Shown here one piece after another: positions 9,766-21,708 of a stretch of DNA of 64,000 nt. Location of the stretch: the NCBI GenBank assembly GCA_029204225.1, contig CM055097.1:11467828-11531827 (forward strand), given 5' to 3'. The number at the start of each line of letters is the position of its first letter. The stretch's first letter is position 1. The DNA comes from Diphasiastrum complanatum. Its lineage: Eukaryota > Streptophyta > Lycopodiopsida > Lycopodiales > Lycopodiaceae. The notes under the pieces were generated by a model that saw only the letters and a program-made list of their open reading frames with translations, made no database searches and was not told the DNA's origin. Position numbers and translations under genes: made by a program.

Positions 9766-11388
9766 ATTCGAGAAATTATTAAGAAGTAAAGAATTAGTTA
9801 AGTAAGCGAGAAATAGATTTGAGGGCCTCTGATTTTGTAAATAATGAGATACCACATAGGATCTAGATTAAACCTCAAAATTTTCCAAAATACCCCACAT
9901 TTGATCGAATGGTTTTTGTCTTTCCCATATCGCGACTAGGTACTAAAACACACCATTGATCATTAGATCTTTACAGTCCTAGAATTTCCTTTCCAAAATT
10001 ATTGATGTTCCACACCATCAGCTTTTCCTTCTAGAAAATCTTTAATTGTCTTATCTGATATTCTAGAGATCCACTGATCATCTAGCTGTCCTATAATCCA
10101 TATAGGATATTATCTCTTGTTCCCAAATACTGGAGAATCCATTTATTTCGATAACTTGCATGACTATCAGATATGGATACCTCAAATCCGCATCTGATCA
10201 TGTGATTTAAATAGAAGAATTAACATGGTTTCACATTACATTCTGATCCTTCCAGATTAGCTATAAGCTTCGAAACCCTACTGATGCATCAAAAACTAGG
10301 GACAAGCTTCTCTGAACTAACAGATCCAATGTAATCCACGTATTAGATTCTTCTTCTAACATCACAATTGACATCCAAAACTGCGGATAACTCAATGGTT
10401 ACAAGATAACATTTATTAATTTAATTAAATGAATTTAATCCAACAAAATTAATATCCAGTATTAAGCAATTATTTACAGGAATTACCGAAATCCTAACTG
10501 CGAAATACATTTCTCGATCAAACTTACTACCTCTGATGTCCACTCATCTTCCCTCCTTAGAATTTTTAGTTCTTTGAAAATCTATTTAAGCTAAGGTACC
10601 AAGAAGACGTAACAACATTAGTAAATGTCTAAAAATTAATTATTGTAGAAAAAAGTCTAAACAATTTCATTTCTGTCCTATACCTAGGTTGAATATCTGA
10701 TATATCAAAAATCATTTACTAGTATGTGAAACAGTACTAGTCTGATCTTTCGAATATAATTCACCATAGGATTTTACTGGAAATGAAATCAGTTATGTAA
10801 ATCCTATTATTACAAATTTTTCAATAAACTTTGGACTGTTTTTTCTTTTTATTGATTGGTTTAGCATTACTTCGTTAATATTAACAAAACCTATCCAAAC
10901 ACAGAATATGAAATTACATGAATGGAAATCTCGCCAATAGGATTTCAGTACTTCTTGAACCATATCCAATCAAATTTCACTATCTAGATAAAGAATAATA
11001 TTGCCACTCATTCAATTTGGTCATTTCATATCGTGTGACGATTTTAATTCAAATTTGACGAGTATCTTGCACGTACGTTCACTTGACTAATTTCTAACAA
11101 TCATAATCGATTAGAAAACTATCAAATAAGTAGCTGATTTTAAATTTTAATCAAATTGAAATTCAACAAAAGAAGAAAAAATTCAAATTTTAACTTTCAA
11201 TCTGAGAGTTCCCAACTCCAAAATTAAAAAAAATGACAGTACAATAAAAACTGTCGGTAATTTCATTGCGGTTCCTTTTTTCAATTTTAACTTATCTATC
11301 ACCGGAAAATAACTTAGACTTAATGAAATCACTGTGACCAATTCTGACTGATAAACTCAATTTAATCAATTCACTAATCTAAACCGAT
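9766..11388. other. AT-rich non-coding stretch
   Basis: No open frame over 60 codons, no recognised element and no repeat partner seen in the window. It separates copy 1 of blocks A-C from block D. Confidence 0.4.
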
Positions 11389-11578
11389 TAGGAGAATCAT
11401 TAAGATATAGAATGATTAAAACTCAACTCTGAGTATCCCAGATACTCTTTTGAGTTAAATACTCCTGTTTCTAGTCTCCAAATGCCAGAAAATAACATTC
11501 ATTCATCTTAATAGACTTGTCTATTTCCTATGATAACTGGAGATCCAATCAAATGAAGAACTGTACTCAAGCATATGC
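11389..11578. repeat. Dispersed non-coding repeat D, copy 1
   Basis: About 190 bp matching 12295-12485 in direct orientation; shared words include CATTAAGATATAGAATGATT, CAACTCTGAGTATCCCAGAT and AACTGGAGATCCAATCAAAT. No coding potential. Confidence 0.8.
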
Positions 11579-11796
11579 ATTCACTCTCAACAGATTTCCA
11601 ATCCGACTTACCTCTAATTACATAATTTCTTCCACTCAATCAACCCCTCTCTGATCCTAGTACTCAACTAAGATTAGGTTGATCCAATATAGCACTCTCA
11701 GACTTAAATCTTGATCAAACGTACTCCTATTCCAACCAAAATAAAATTAGTAACCTTTGATCTTTCATTGTACTACTTATAAATAATGATTCAAAA

Positions 11797-13170
11797 TCCA
11801 TTTATGCAACAGAGATATTCTAGGTTTAAGAAATTGAAACATTTTAACCTTAGAATTTATCTGAATTCCAAGTCTACTCAAACAAGTAGTAATTTATATG
11901 ACATAACAGTCTTTTAGAAGAATAACTTCATGCTGGAAAGAATCATATAATAGTCTGACTTCCATATCAAAACAAGTACTCAGAGATAAACCTATTTTCA
12001 ATCATTAATCTCTGTTCTGGAGTACGACTCAAGTTTGAAAAGTACACTAAGCAATAAATTTCTCAACTAGGTTACACTCAACACAAGTTAGTAATATTAG
12101 CTTCATGTAAAACACTTACATGAACCACAGAGTGAAATATTTCCTAACTTAGGAGATTAAAGTTAAAGAAAAGATATAATAATTACAGTCTGATATTATC
12201 TACAAACTTTAGCAGACAATTTATAAAAACTTTCAAGTACAACTATCCTTAGAATCCAATTCTAAGATATGATAATTCATTCAACTAGAATCTCTAGGAG
12301 AACCATTAAGATATAGAATGATTAAAAGTCAACTCTGAGTATCCCAGATACTCTTTTGAGTTAAATGCTCTTATTTCTAGTACCAAATGCCAAAAAATAA
12401 CATTCATTCATCTTAATAGACTTGTCTGTCTCCTATGATAACTGGAGATCCAATCAAATGAAGAACTATACTCAAGCATATGCAGACCGTAAACTGTAGT
12501 AGAATAGCATCCACTAAATAAATTAAATTCTTCACAAGTAAAATAACTTTCCTTGTGAAAATTTCTGTGAGATCCACAAGCTCTCAATAAAATACTAGAG
12601 TAGAGAGATTCAAAAACACTAATTTGAACTCTTACTCAAATAATAGATAAAGATTTAATCATCACACTTAAAAATCTTCACAATTCCATATAATCCTCTG
12701 ACAATAATTAAGTATCCATTATGATCTGGCAACCATAAATATTTAGATTCGTATGATTCGTCAATCATAATTTTTTGAAATCACTGAATACAATCACTAA
12801 TGAGTGAGTCTATTCCTTAACTAAAGATTACTCTATCCCAAGAATATTGTATATCCAATGCACATAATTTTAACTGATGAACCAAAATGATTCACTAATC
12901 ATGTGTCTTACAAACAATATAAATCAAAACTATCTGTTTCTGGTGAATTCACATCACACTGATCGTTTTGCCAATTGACTTCACCCTTGAGTAATCATCC
13001 ACTCAAGTTAATTTCCAATGATTTAGAAATCTCAAATGTCTAGGTGCAGATCTTAATTATACATGTATAACACCACATTTAGATCCATATCCAAATCATT
13101 TGTTAGCTGATTCATAATCTTCCATAGAAAGATCCATTAACTCTGCAAGTATCTGTCAAAATAATACTTG
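11797..13170. repeat. Second copies of repeats C, A, D and B in that order
   Basis: Copy 2 blocks lie at 11797-11965 (C), 11970-12178 (A), 12295-12485 (D) and 12787-13170 (B). Copy 1 order along the window is A, B, C, D. All are in the same orientation, so this is not a simple tandem duplication; insertion and deletion within two copies of a long non-coding element, or mosaic formation, is more likely. No polyprotein motif is visible, so a large non-autonomous LTR element is only one possibility. Confidence 0.6.
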
Positions 13171-14482
13171 ATCACATGTTCATATTCACCGACTAGGTTA
13201 AGTGCACTAGATAACCTTAGTAACTAGGAATACATAGTAGATTAATACAAGATTAATCTAAATTTTTCAGCAAGTGTACTTTCGTTTTAGGGTTAATGAT
13301 GAAATTAATAATGCATGCCAATTCTTTCCAATGATTTATGATTCTAGGGTATGTTTTGGCCAAAATTGCCTGATTTTTCATGCTTTTTGGCACAAAATAG
13401 ATAGCAAGAACCAAAACTCAGTAGGATCAAATCAATTAGATGGCTATAATTCTGTAAATTGGTTTGCATGTGCTAGAGAAAGAGTTGTATGTCATGAATT
13501 TTCACTTTATTTGATGAAAAAACCGGAAAATAGCCAAAATAATCATTTTTGCTTGTTTTTTCATAAAGTTGGATAATAATTGGCTGTAAAACACCATGTA
13601 GAGCTTGTAACGAGGTGAACCAAAGTCTTTTTAAGCTTCTCTTAAAGTTAGAGCCAAGAATTCCAGCAATTAAACTTGTAGAAAGTCAAAAAAGTTCAAA
13701 AAATGACCATTTTTGGTGATTTTTGGGGGATGGATCTCTCCAAATCCATAAGGAGATCATTTGGGAATTATTTATAGCATGATTAGCATTTCTATTTACC
13801 TTCCCAGCAAGCTATCAGACCTATAAATTGATGGTCGGTGGCTTATGCACCATCTCCATCAAGTTTGAAGCTATTTTGACTTCTACAAATCAAGAAATCT
13901 TTGTTCTCAGCCTATACTGCATCTTAGGATCAATATGAATGCTTCATGGAAGTCTAATTGATTTTTTAAGACTGTTGGTAGCATCAATTTTGGGCTAGAA
14001 TGGGTGTTTGCACATTTTTGCATGATTTTGTCTTGTGGAAATGCGTCCTAAATTGGCTATTTTAGGCTACTGGTGTCCTAAAATTGGGTCCTAAGTTCTA
14101 GAGAGAGGAGAGAGAGTCATCTCTCTCACCTATATTAGGCTAAAATTCGTGGAGAATAGGTTGAAGAAACTTATTGTATTGTTGATCAATAGATCATTGT
14201 CACAGTTTCTTCCTCCATTGTGAACATTGGTTGGGTGTATTGTCTTCAAGCTTTTGTGTATGATCTTAATAGGTTTCCAAAAGTGGTAGGCTGTTGTTAG
14301 GTGCCCTATTTGCTATTATTTTTGGCTTCCATTAGTATCTTTTTTCTTTTAAATGCTTTTTCAAGTTCATGTGTATCAAAGGTAGCATTAGGATGCTTTG
14401 CCATTTCTAGCTTTTGTAGCTTGTTGTGCAAAGATCTTAGCCAAGTATTTTGGGAGTTTGGATCCATTCAAGATCCACTTTT
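13171..14482. other. Non-coding stretch with LTR-like composition near 13.9-14.3 kb
   Basis: A 100-codon open frame at 13274-13576 has no recognisable features. From about 14095 a purine/pyrimidine run (GAGAGAGGAGAGAGAG, then CATCTCTCTC) forms an imperfect stem. A 104-codon frame from 14301 starts with a hydrophobic segment but turns into gypsy RNase H sequence, so its start is probably fortuitous. Confidence 0.35.
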
Positions 14483-14612
14483 TTCACATTATCTACTAGG
14501 ATACCCTTTTGTTTTCCATGTAGACCACTATGTGTTAAAGCATCTAGTAAATAAACCCGACCTTTCAAGAAGAATAGCTAAATGGGTTCCATTATTAGAT
14601 GAATTCGATTAG
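14483..14612 (+). pseudogene. Ty3/gypsy RNase H fragment
   Basis: About 43 codons reading FVFHVDHYVLKHLVNKP, then DLSRRIAKWVPLLDEFD. Gypsy RNase H domains have the order F..Y/H VDH..L.YLVNKP....GRIARW.LLL.EFD, so the match is clear although short. It is fused in frame to an unrelated hydrophobic stretch on its left and ends at a stop on its right. No RT or integrase adjoins, so this is a small relic. Confidence 0.6.
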
Positions 14613-14643
14613 ATGGGTTCTATTATTAGATGAATTCAATTGT
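14582..14643. repeat. 31-bp tandem duplication at a junction
   Basis: A unit containing TGGGTT(C/T)(C/T)ATTATTAG and ATGAATTC is present twice in a row, exactly where the plus-strand RNase H relic meets the minus-strand gag relic. Confidence 0.55.
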
Positions 14644-15051
14644 CAGGTGGTGGGTTAGGTGGTGGATCAAGTGGATCAAGAGGATCAGATATGACTCGGA
14701 ACTATGTTTAGATAATGTAGATTCAAAAGATGGTTCATGTTCTTGTTCAGATTCTGGTTCTGACGGTGGATCAGAGTCTTGTTCGGACTCGGATTCAGAA
14801 CTATGTTCAAAAGAAGAAGATCATGAACCTAAGTGATCTATCAAATTAGCAAACTCTTCCTCAAACGAATTAACAAGTGATACAGAAGTGTTGTAAAGAT
14901 TATCAAACACTTCAGTACGAGGTCTATGTCTTATAGGTGAATTTAGTAAATTCTGAAAATACAAATCGTGTGCTTTCCTATGTGCTTCTAATCGTTGTGC
15001 TCTCTCTAAGCATTTCGGCTCAAAAGTAGTGCATGACTGATCTGGTGGCAT
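14636..15051 (-). pseudogene. Gypsy gag N-terminus next to PBS
   Basis: From ATG at 15049-15051 a 76-codon frame (MPPDQSCTTFEPKCLERAQR at its start, EVFDNLYNTS later) runs to a TGA at 14821-14823. The same frame continues beyond the stop as an acidic Ser/Glu/Asp/Pro-rich tail, and a further shift gives a DPLDPLDPPPNPPPDN stretch. Acidic and Pro-rich segments near the gag start occur in some plant gypsy lineages. It lies directly downstream (minus sense) of a PBS and LTR, so its place fits a gag start. The Ser/Asp-rich open frame on the opposite strand is its shadow. Confidence 0.5.
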
Positions 15052-15120
15052 ACATTACATGAATAATATTCATCGGACTTAGTATACTTAAAAATCATAG
15101 AAAGATGAAGGTTCGTCTCC

Positions 15121-15137
15121 TTGGCAATGGTGCCAAA
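15121..15137 (-). promoter_or_regulatory. Primer-binding site, gypsy type
   Basis: Minus strand reads TTTGGCACCATTGCCAA, close to the TGGCGCCGTTGCCGGGGA class of plant gypsy elements (tRNA-Asp-like primer). It begins a few bases after the LTR end at 15141. Confidence 0.6.
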
Positions 15138-15140
15138 TTA

Positions 15141-16110
15141 TGTGTAGCCTAGTCGTTATAGATTTTTACAAAATCAGTGAATTAAGTAGTATAAAAGGTT
15201 TTATCATTTCCCAAGAGAGAAAGAAATCTCCTCTTTCAGATGATAAGTGTACAAAGGTGATGGAGAGATGGTGGATGTAATATTTAACACTAAATACTAC
15301 AATGACAAATCTGGTTATCCAAAGATATTGAATAAATTGGCATCTAGAAATTACCAAGATGAAATGATTTGGTCAAGGTCTGAAAGTATATAAGGGTATG
15401 TTATCTTCCAAGCTCTTCGGATAACACTAAGCAAGTTAATCTGATAGCGACAGCAAAAAGATCCTTCACAACAAAATCTGTTTGGCTGTTGATTTCTCTT
15501 AACAAGCACAAGGAATTAGTTCTTATCAGAAAGCAAATAGAGCAAAATGTCAATTAAGTTCTTTATCTGAATACATAGCTCATTTAGAATTAAATAAGGT
15601 TCTGTTTAAAGTGATGCTTTAGGCTTCGGCTGATTCCCTGCACACATTAGTTAGAATTCTCGCTTCTAGATGTCGCTTGTAAAACTGTGTTAGAAAATGT
15701 GAAATTCAGTATAGAGTGAAGAGTTTGTGCCATAGACAGATGTGTATCAAGATTAGGTATAGACTAACTCAGAGTGTGTTCGCTCAATTGATAAGAAGTA
15801 TGACTATAACATATAGCAAAGAAAAAAAATACACAAGCTTGTAGAAATTGGCTCTCTTCTCTCTATTGATAGCTGAAACTCTACGTAAATACAATGACAA
15901 TGAGTGTCACCCTTAAAAAGACAAACATCGGCCTAACTGTCGATCACCAATCATTAAGGTGTCGGTTGGGATCAGCTAATGTGTCACTCTAGAACGTCAC
16001 GAGTTCTTTAATTACAATGAATCTACATAATGCAAATAGGCCTTTACATTAATTTAGGCACTATAGCATATTTACATGTGCAAAAATTGAAAAATTTACA
16101 CTATATAACA
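15141..16110 (-). repeat. LTR (5') of gypsy element, inverted partner of 25603-26571
   Basis: About 970 bp that match 25603-26571 in opposite orientation over the whole length, including the start TGTTATATAGTGTAAATTTT and the region ending ATCTATAACGACTAG. In the minus copy the sequence runs on to ACACA and then the PBS, which marks it as a 5' LTR. About 50 bp upstream of the start also look similar between the two copies, so the true 5' edge may lie slightly further out. Confidence 0.7.
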
Positions 16111-17090
16111 ATTAACTTGGATAATGTGAAATCATAGGCCTCCCCAAATACGCAGATCACATCAAACATTCACCATAGCTACACCTCTCAAGCTCTTAAA
16201 GATGGCACAATAACTTGTTAATTGTATGATTACAAAAGAAAACTGTACATATATGTAGCTCACAAACTTCATGAAAAGATAGGTGTTCTAAAATAGGAAG
16301 TCCTCCAAATCCAAGGTAGAGCCTCCGAATGTCCTCCAAGCAACCTGCAAGCTCCAAGATGCTCCCCAACTCCAAGCTATGATGCCTCCACCTGCAAGTA
16401 AGGATCTGCAAGCCTCCAAGGATCTCTCTTCCACTTGTGTCCCTACTCTTAAACACAAAGATAGATAACAAGCTGGCCTCAAGTATTCACCACCCAACCA
16501 TAGCTAGATCCAAACTCCAAGCAAGACCTATCTAGCACCCCCTTGCTAACCATAAACAAATCACAAGCATACCACAACATACTATAACATACTCAAGATC
16601 CAAACCCTACTTATGTCCCACACAAGTGCACTGGAGGGGCCCATGGGCCATCTATATGAGGGTAGTAGGGTGCCCATTGGGAGGGGGAGAGATCTCTTTT
16701 GCTTGCTTTGCTTATGTTCTAGTGTTGCTACTTGAAGTGAAACAATTTGATACATGAGCTATTTGAGTATCTTTCAGATTTAAAGATACAATGGCAAGTG
16801 CTTTGCCATCCTTTGCTTCCCATACAGGTAGCAGTTCTAGTTCTGCCGGTCTGTGGCTATTGAACTATTGACGTATCCTCATAGCTCCTTTTTGATCAAT
16901 ATCATCCTCATCTTGAATTTTCACATGTGGAAATCATCTCTGTTGAACTTATTGATCAAGCGGATCTCTGAGGTTGAACCTTCCATGAAGATCGATTAAC
17001 AGAGATGATACAAATCATATATAAACTAGCTTTGAAATATGAACATGTTAGGTTCTTTTAATCTTTGGACTCTAGTAAATCCAACACCAT
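16111..17090. other. Non-coding stretch
   Basis: No recognisable coding sequence. A stretch at 16300-16560 is rich in CTCCAAG-like words. The right end leads into a minus-strand copia-type primer-binding site, so part of this may be the leader of that element, but no gag follows. Confidence 0.3.
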
Positions 17091-17102
17091 GCTCTGATAC
17101 CA
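17091..17102 (-). promoter_or_regulatory. Primer-binding site, initiator tRNA-Met type
   Basis: Minus strand reads TGGTATCAGAGC, the standard complement to the 3' end of initiator tRNA-Met used by copia and many gypsy elements. The LTR should lie at higher coordinates (from about 17108), but its outer end could not be placed and no second copy was seen. Confidence 0.5.
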
Positions 17103-17107
17103 CTCTA

Positions 17108-19422
17108 TTGGTGTGAATTTAGAATGAACAAGCAGGCTGCAGTGGAAACGAAGGCCGTTATCCCATCACAAACAAAGGAAGAACACGATGAAATGCGATA
17201 TAGAATCTGGATTACTTAGAGAACAGAATTAGAGTAGTTCTGATTTGTTGAACTTCAGTATAGGTGTCATAGACAACCGTAAGGAGAAAATCGATTAGGC
17301 GTCTGAGACATCTGTGCACTTCTTTGTTACTGATATTTTGATATAAAAAAATGTGAATCTATCAAGCATCTATGACAGCCATACATTTTTTCATTTGTGA
17401 AGTTATTGACAGAAAATAAAGAGTAAGAGACATTCAAGCATGAATACAACTGATAAGAAGAATAGCGATTCTGTATAATAAATGTTGTTATAACAACTAT
17501 CAAATCACAAGACAATCGCACGAAGTGCGTGATCCTGCTTACAGAAACACATAATTGTTATAGTTCTGAATACTTTTACTCTCTCTATAAGATATCTAAC
17601 TCCGAGGAGTCAAATACTAGAAAAACCAATTTTGGTCATTCTATCTTTGTCTGATTTTGATTGATACGATGGATATTGATCAATCCGGTCTCTACTCGCT
17701 CAGTTTCTTATGTAGTTGTTGGATGATCTCGTGTTACATAGTTTAAAAGACCATTAACAGTGCTAGTAGTAGATCCATAGATCGATTATTGGCGGAGTGT
17801 GAAGACGTAAACATGTTGTACAAAATCTCCTTCACATGTGTGTAGGAGGATGATATTGCGATGCGATTGTAGTCGCATGTTGCCACAATTGTTGACTTGC
17901 CTTGTTCCTTCGGTCAGTCCTCTTTGTAAACTGCAGTTTGTCCACTTTGACTACAAGCAATAACTTGCGGTATTCTTTTGGTCCTCTTGCAGCTCGTCCA
18001 CTTCGAATTGTGACTGCAGGCTAGACTCGAGCAGTTCCTTGCGGTATCCTGTGGTGCCTTGCCTATTTGAACTTTGCGTGTATTTCTGCAAATTGTGGGA
18101 GAGATAGCTCAATTTTGTAGACTGCTTTGGGAGAGTGATTTCCTTGAGTGAATTGGAGGGCAGTTAGGATGCGTAGGAGTAAGATCAACTCCAACAGAAG
18201 TGATGTGCAATCAAGGAAAGCATTAAAAGCATAAGAGAAAATTTGCCAAAAAGCATGTAGTTTGCATGCGAACCAGAAACGCATGAGGAATGAGTTGCAT
18301 AGGAATGAATGCATGCAACATGTCATTGGTGCATGATTAGCATTAAAATTAGAGCATATAGATATCATACAAATTTTTAGCTTTTTGAACATGGCCTAAG
18401 ACTTTGTGGTTGGGTTGATGATTGCACGACTCCAATGTCATATCAGATGTTATACTAGACATAACATTGATACGATATAGTTTAATGTCATTACGTATTT
18501 TTTGAGAATTTTTTTTTTTTTGGCTAGAATCACTTGTAGTTTGAGCTATATATGGTAGCATAAGATGGGAAATTGTGTCCACTTACAAGTTTCTTGGTTG
18601 TTGATGCTTTCTCTCACCTTGAGGTCCAAAGTTTGTTTCTGCTCAGACATACATGGATATAAATGGTAAAGAATATGGCAAGTCATGCTTAATCCATATA
18701 ACTTTTCCATTCTAGTTCTACATAGTATTCAAACCATTTTATGCTCCAAAAACTCTGGCTCGATTGAGATTGAGACTAACAATTTTTGTTTTTTTTTCAT
18801 GTCATAAGTGGTTTGTATAGTCTACTACATCATACCCACCATATAAAGTCTTTCTAATGTGAAAGTATGAGATTATTTTTAGTGTTCTATGGTTGTAGAT
18901 TTTTTCGAAGGTATTCTACAAAATAAAGGTATTTGTTTGCTGGTGACAATGTGGAAGATTCTGTCACTTAATAACATGGAATTTGCTACATAGAAGCACG
19001 TTTGGAGTCTCTATCATTTTTTAGCAAATTAAAGCTATAATTGATTCAAAGATGGGGAAGCACCATATACCAACCATTAAAGTGAATGAAAGTTGACCAA
19101 CAAGATGAAACACAAAAAAAAAAAAAAAAAGATGCAAAGGAAACCTATAAGGACTTTTGGTTACATTTTGTATATGCAGATTTCACATTCCAGATAGGCA
19201 AAACGATTGAATACCACAAAGGCCTACTTTGTGATTCAATGTTTACATTGAAGAAGTTTTAGTTTTTTGAACTTTATCTTTCATCTATTGAAATTTCACA
19301 ATTCTAGCTTGACCAATTATGGTCACATGCATTGTAATTGGCAAGATGGCCATGTAAATAGATGCCACACGTGCCAAATCACATAGGATGCTTTCCAATA
19401 AGTTCATTCCTCATATTACATT
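17108..19422. other. Probable LTR part then non-coding sequence
   Basis: The left part probably is the LTR belonging to the minus-strand PBS at 17091. The rest has only short, unconvincing open frames. A run of 18 A at about 19112-19129 could be a retroposon tail, but no LINE or SINE body was recognised beside it. Confidence 0.3.
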
Positions 19423-20285
19423 GTGATAGCATCTTTGAAATGAGGCAAAAATGTGTTTGGATAGGCTAGAGAAATTCTAGGATCTAAAAATAGCATGTTT
19501 TACATTGTTTTTGGATCTCGAGATCTTGACCCCAAGTTAGAGTGGATCCAATGATCTATTAGGTAGATGTTAGGGTTAGGGTATGATAAGTTCATAGGTG
19601 CCCTAATATGCTGAGATCCGAGCTTGAAATGTATAAATACATGATGGGATCTCCATCAAAATATCAAGAAAAATGGAGTTTTTCCACTTCTATCATCATT
19701 GTCTTTTGGTGGCGAGTTTTAGCTATTGGATGTGAGTGTTCTTATGCATTACTTGCTTGGTTTGGAAGGTACTGAATCTTTTTACAGGTCTAAGAAGCTT
19801 GTTGTACTTTACTTTGGTTCAGTCGATCAAATCTATGTGCCTAATGTGGAGTTAAATGCCAAATTTGCTAGTTTTGGTAACTAGTCTTGATTCTACTAGC
19901 TCATAGTTTGGATCTAGATCTTTTATTTGTGCATCCTCCATCACTTTTAGGATTGATTGGGATTCATTTTGCTATAAAATTTTGTCATGGTAAATATTGG
20001 ATCTGAATGTTATGGAGATTGCATGTTGTTATACTTTTTATGAGAGAGAAAGGGGGAGAGAGAAAGAGTAAGCTATCTTTGTTGTGGATCGTAGTGTTAA
20101 TGGATGTAGTGTTAATGTTTAGGGTTAATGGATGTTAGAGTTAGATTTGGATCTTCCATTCATGCTGAAATCTGAACTATACTATCGCTCTCATGGAAAC
20201 GAAACTATGCGTGACAACTAACTTCGTCTCTTTGATGCTAGATTGATTAGATCTTGGATTTAGGTTAGGCAAGGAAAGAAACCCA
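19423..20285 (+). repeat. 5' LTR of non-autonomous element (left edge uncertain)
   Basis: The last 290 bp (19996-20285) match 23910-24197 almost exactly and end just before a gypsy-type PBS, so this is the U5-side part of a 5' LTR. A TATAAATA box lies near 19631. The U3-side part does not match the 3' LTR at 23457-23909. The left edge at 19423 is a guess. Confidence 0.5.
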
Positions 20286-20293
20286 TTAAATTT

Positions 20294-20311
20294 TGGCACC
20301 GTTGCCGGGGA
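20294..20311 (+). promoter_or_regulatory. Primer-binding site, gypsy type
   Basis: TGGCACCGTTGCCGGGGA, one base away from the well-known plant gypsy PBS TGGCGCCGTTGCCGGGGA, eight bases after the LTR end. Confidence 0.75.
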
Positions 20312-20559
20312 GCTCCACCAATTTTTTAGTTTGCAGCATGTTTGTGAATGGTTAGCTTGTATTAAGCATCTTGTTGTGGCAAGAATAGTGTTAGATCTCC
20401 ATTTAGAGTTAGTTTGGGAGTGATTTTGCTTAATTTGAGTGGTTTTGTTTGTTTGAGATATAATTTGATTGTTGAACAAGGAAAGCTATTCAGATCACCA
20501 ATCTTAAGATCCATTTGGATATGAGATATAAAAAAAACAACAAAAATCGGTCAAATCTG

Positions 20560-21510
20560 CCAGAATTTGGTCAAAAAGAGGCAACAATCGTCATTAGAGC
20601 TGATAACTTTTTGCCCTCTTTCAGGAAACCTTCGCCGAGTTGCAAACACCTTGAATTTTGATCATAAAACCTTCACAGTGAAGGGCAAACAATGCTTCCC
20701 AGAAGATTTACAGAAACATAAAAAAAAACCGTCAAAAAACACCAAAAAATCACCAAAACTTAAAAAATACAAAAAAAGAACCTTCGTTCGATTTATTGTG
20801 CATAGGTGTGATTTAGATCTATCTACTGTCAGGTCAGTGAAGATTAATACCAAATTAGAAGGTTTTTTCAGAAGATCAGTTGTCATATTGCCATGTTTTT
20901 GCCAAAAAAGTCACCTTTTTGCGAAAATACCAATATTACTCTTGATCCTTCGCCAAAACCTTCGTCGAGTTTTCAAAATATTCTATTTATAGTAAAATAT
21001 TATTTTTGGGTTCAACGGAGATTCTTTTTATCCAGATCATAGAAAAACTTGATTTTTACCCTTGCCAAACTACGAAAACCATGTTTTTTTGTGTCAAAAA
21101 CCTTCGTCGGGTTTACCCTAGCTTTATTTGTGTCAGATCTTGAATCTAAGAGGTCGGTGAAGGTTATTTTCCTAAAAATTGTCAGAAAAGTTGATCAGAG
21201 TGTTTTTTTTTTTCTAAAATAGCATTGTTGAACCTTCGCCGAGCCAATCTTCGCCTATGAAACCTTTGCCAGTACTATTTTTAGGTTTTGATTTTCCAGA
21301 TCAAGTCTCTGTCAAAATTTGAATCAAATATGATACATTCTGATTTGGATTTTGAATTTTTTTTCATTTTTTAGAAGTATTGATTGATTGAATTTCAATT
21401 TTTTTTTTACAATATAGAAATCATATTTTTGAAAAGTGGAATAGATCTAGCAGATCTGATCTGAAATAGTTTTGATTGAAAAATCTAGATCTAACATTAT
21501 GAACCTTCGC
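20560..21510 (+). repeat. Degenerate tandem repeats in leader (ACCTTCGCCGAG motif)
   Basis: The word AACCTTCG(C/T)CGAG or close variants occurs near 20630, 20783, 20951, 21107, 21232 and 21503, so at about 125-170 bp steps with one double step. Longer flanking similarity is visible between 20805-20880 and 21130-21205 (GGTCAGTGAAG / GGTCGGTGAAG). The 141-codon open frame at 20567-20992 lies in this repeat and is unlikely to be a gene. Confidence 0.55.
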
Positions 21511-21708
21511 TGACATGCTAGGTGGTCTTAAAATGTCAAAATTAGCTTGGATATAGTCTCATATCTTGAAAAAATGGATTTATGATAATACTTGGGCAAA
21601 GGAAATGCTCCAGAGCCCTGTGTCCTTTGAACTCCAATCCCCTGGAAGAGGATTCAAACAAATCCATGATACTACTGTTGGTGTTGAAGATTCATGTCAG
21701 CCACTTTA

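Noticed and set aside
14630-14836. Ser/Asp-rich plus-strand ORF of 68 codons
   Set aside because: It is the antisense shadow of the acidic gag tail on the minus strand.
20567-20992. 141-codon ORF with Lys-rich stretch
   Set aside because: It lies within the degenerate leader repeats and has no motif; A-rich composition explains the Lys-rich part.
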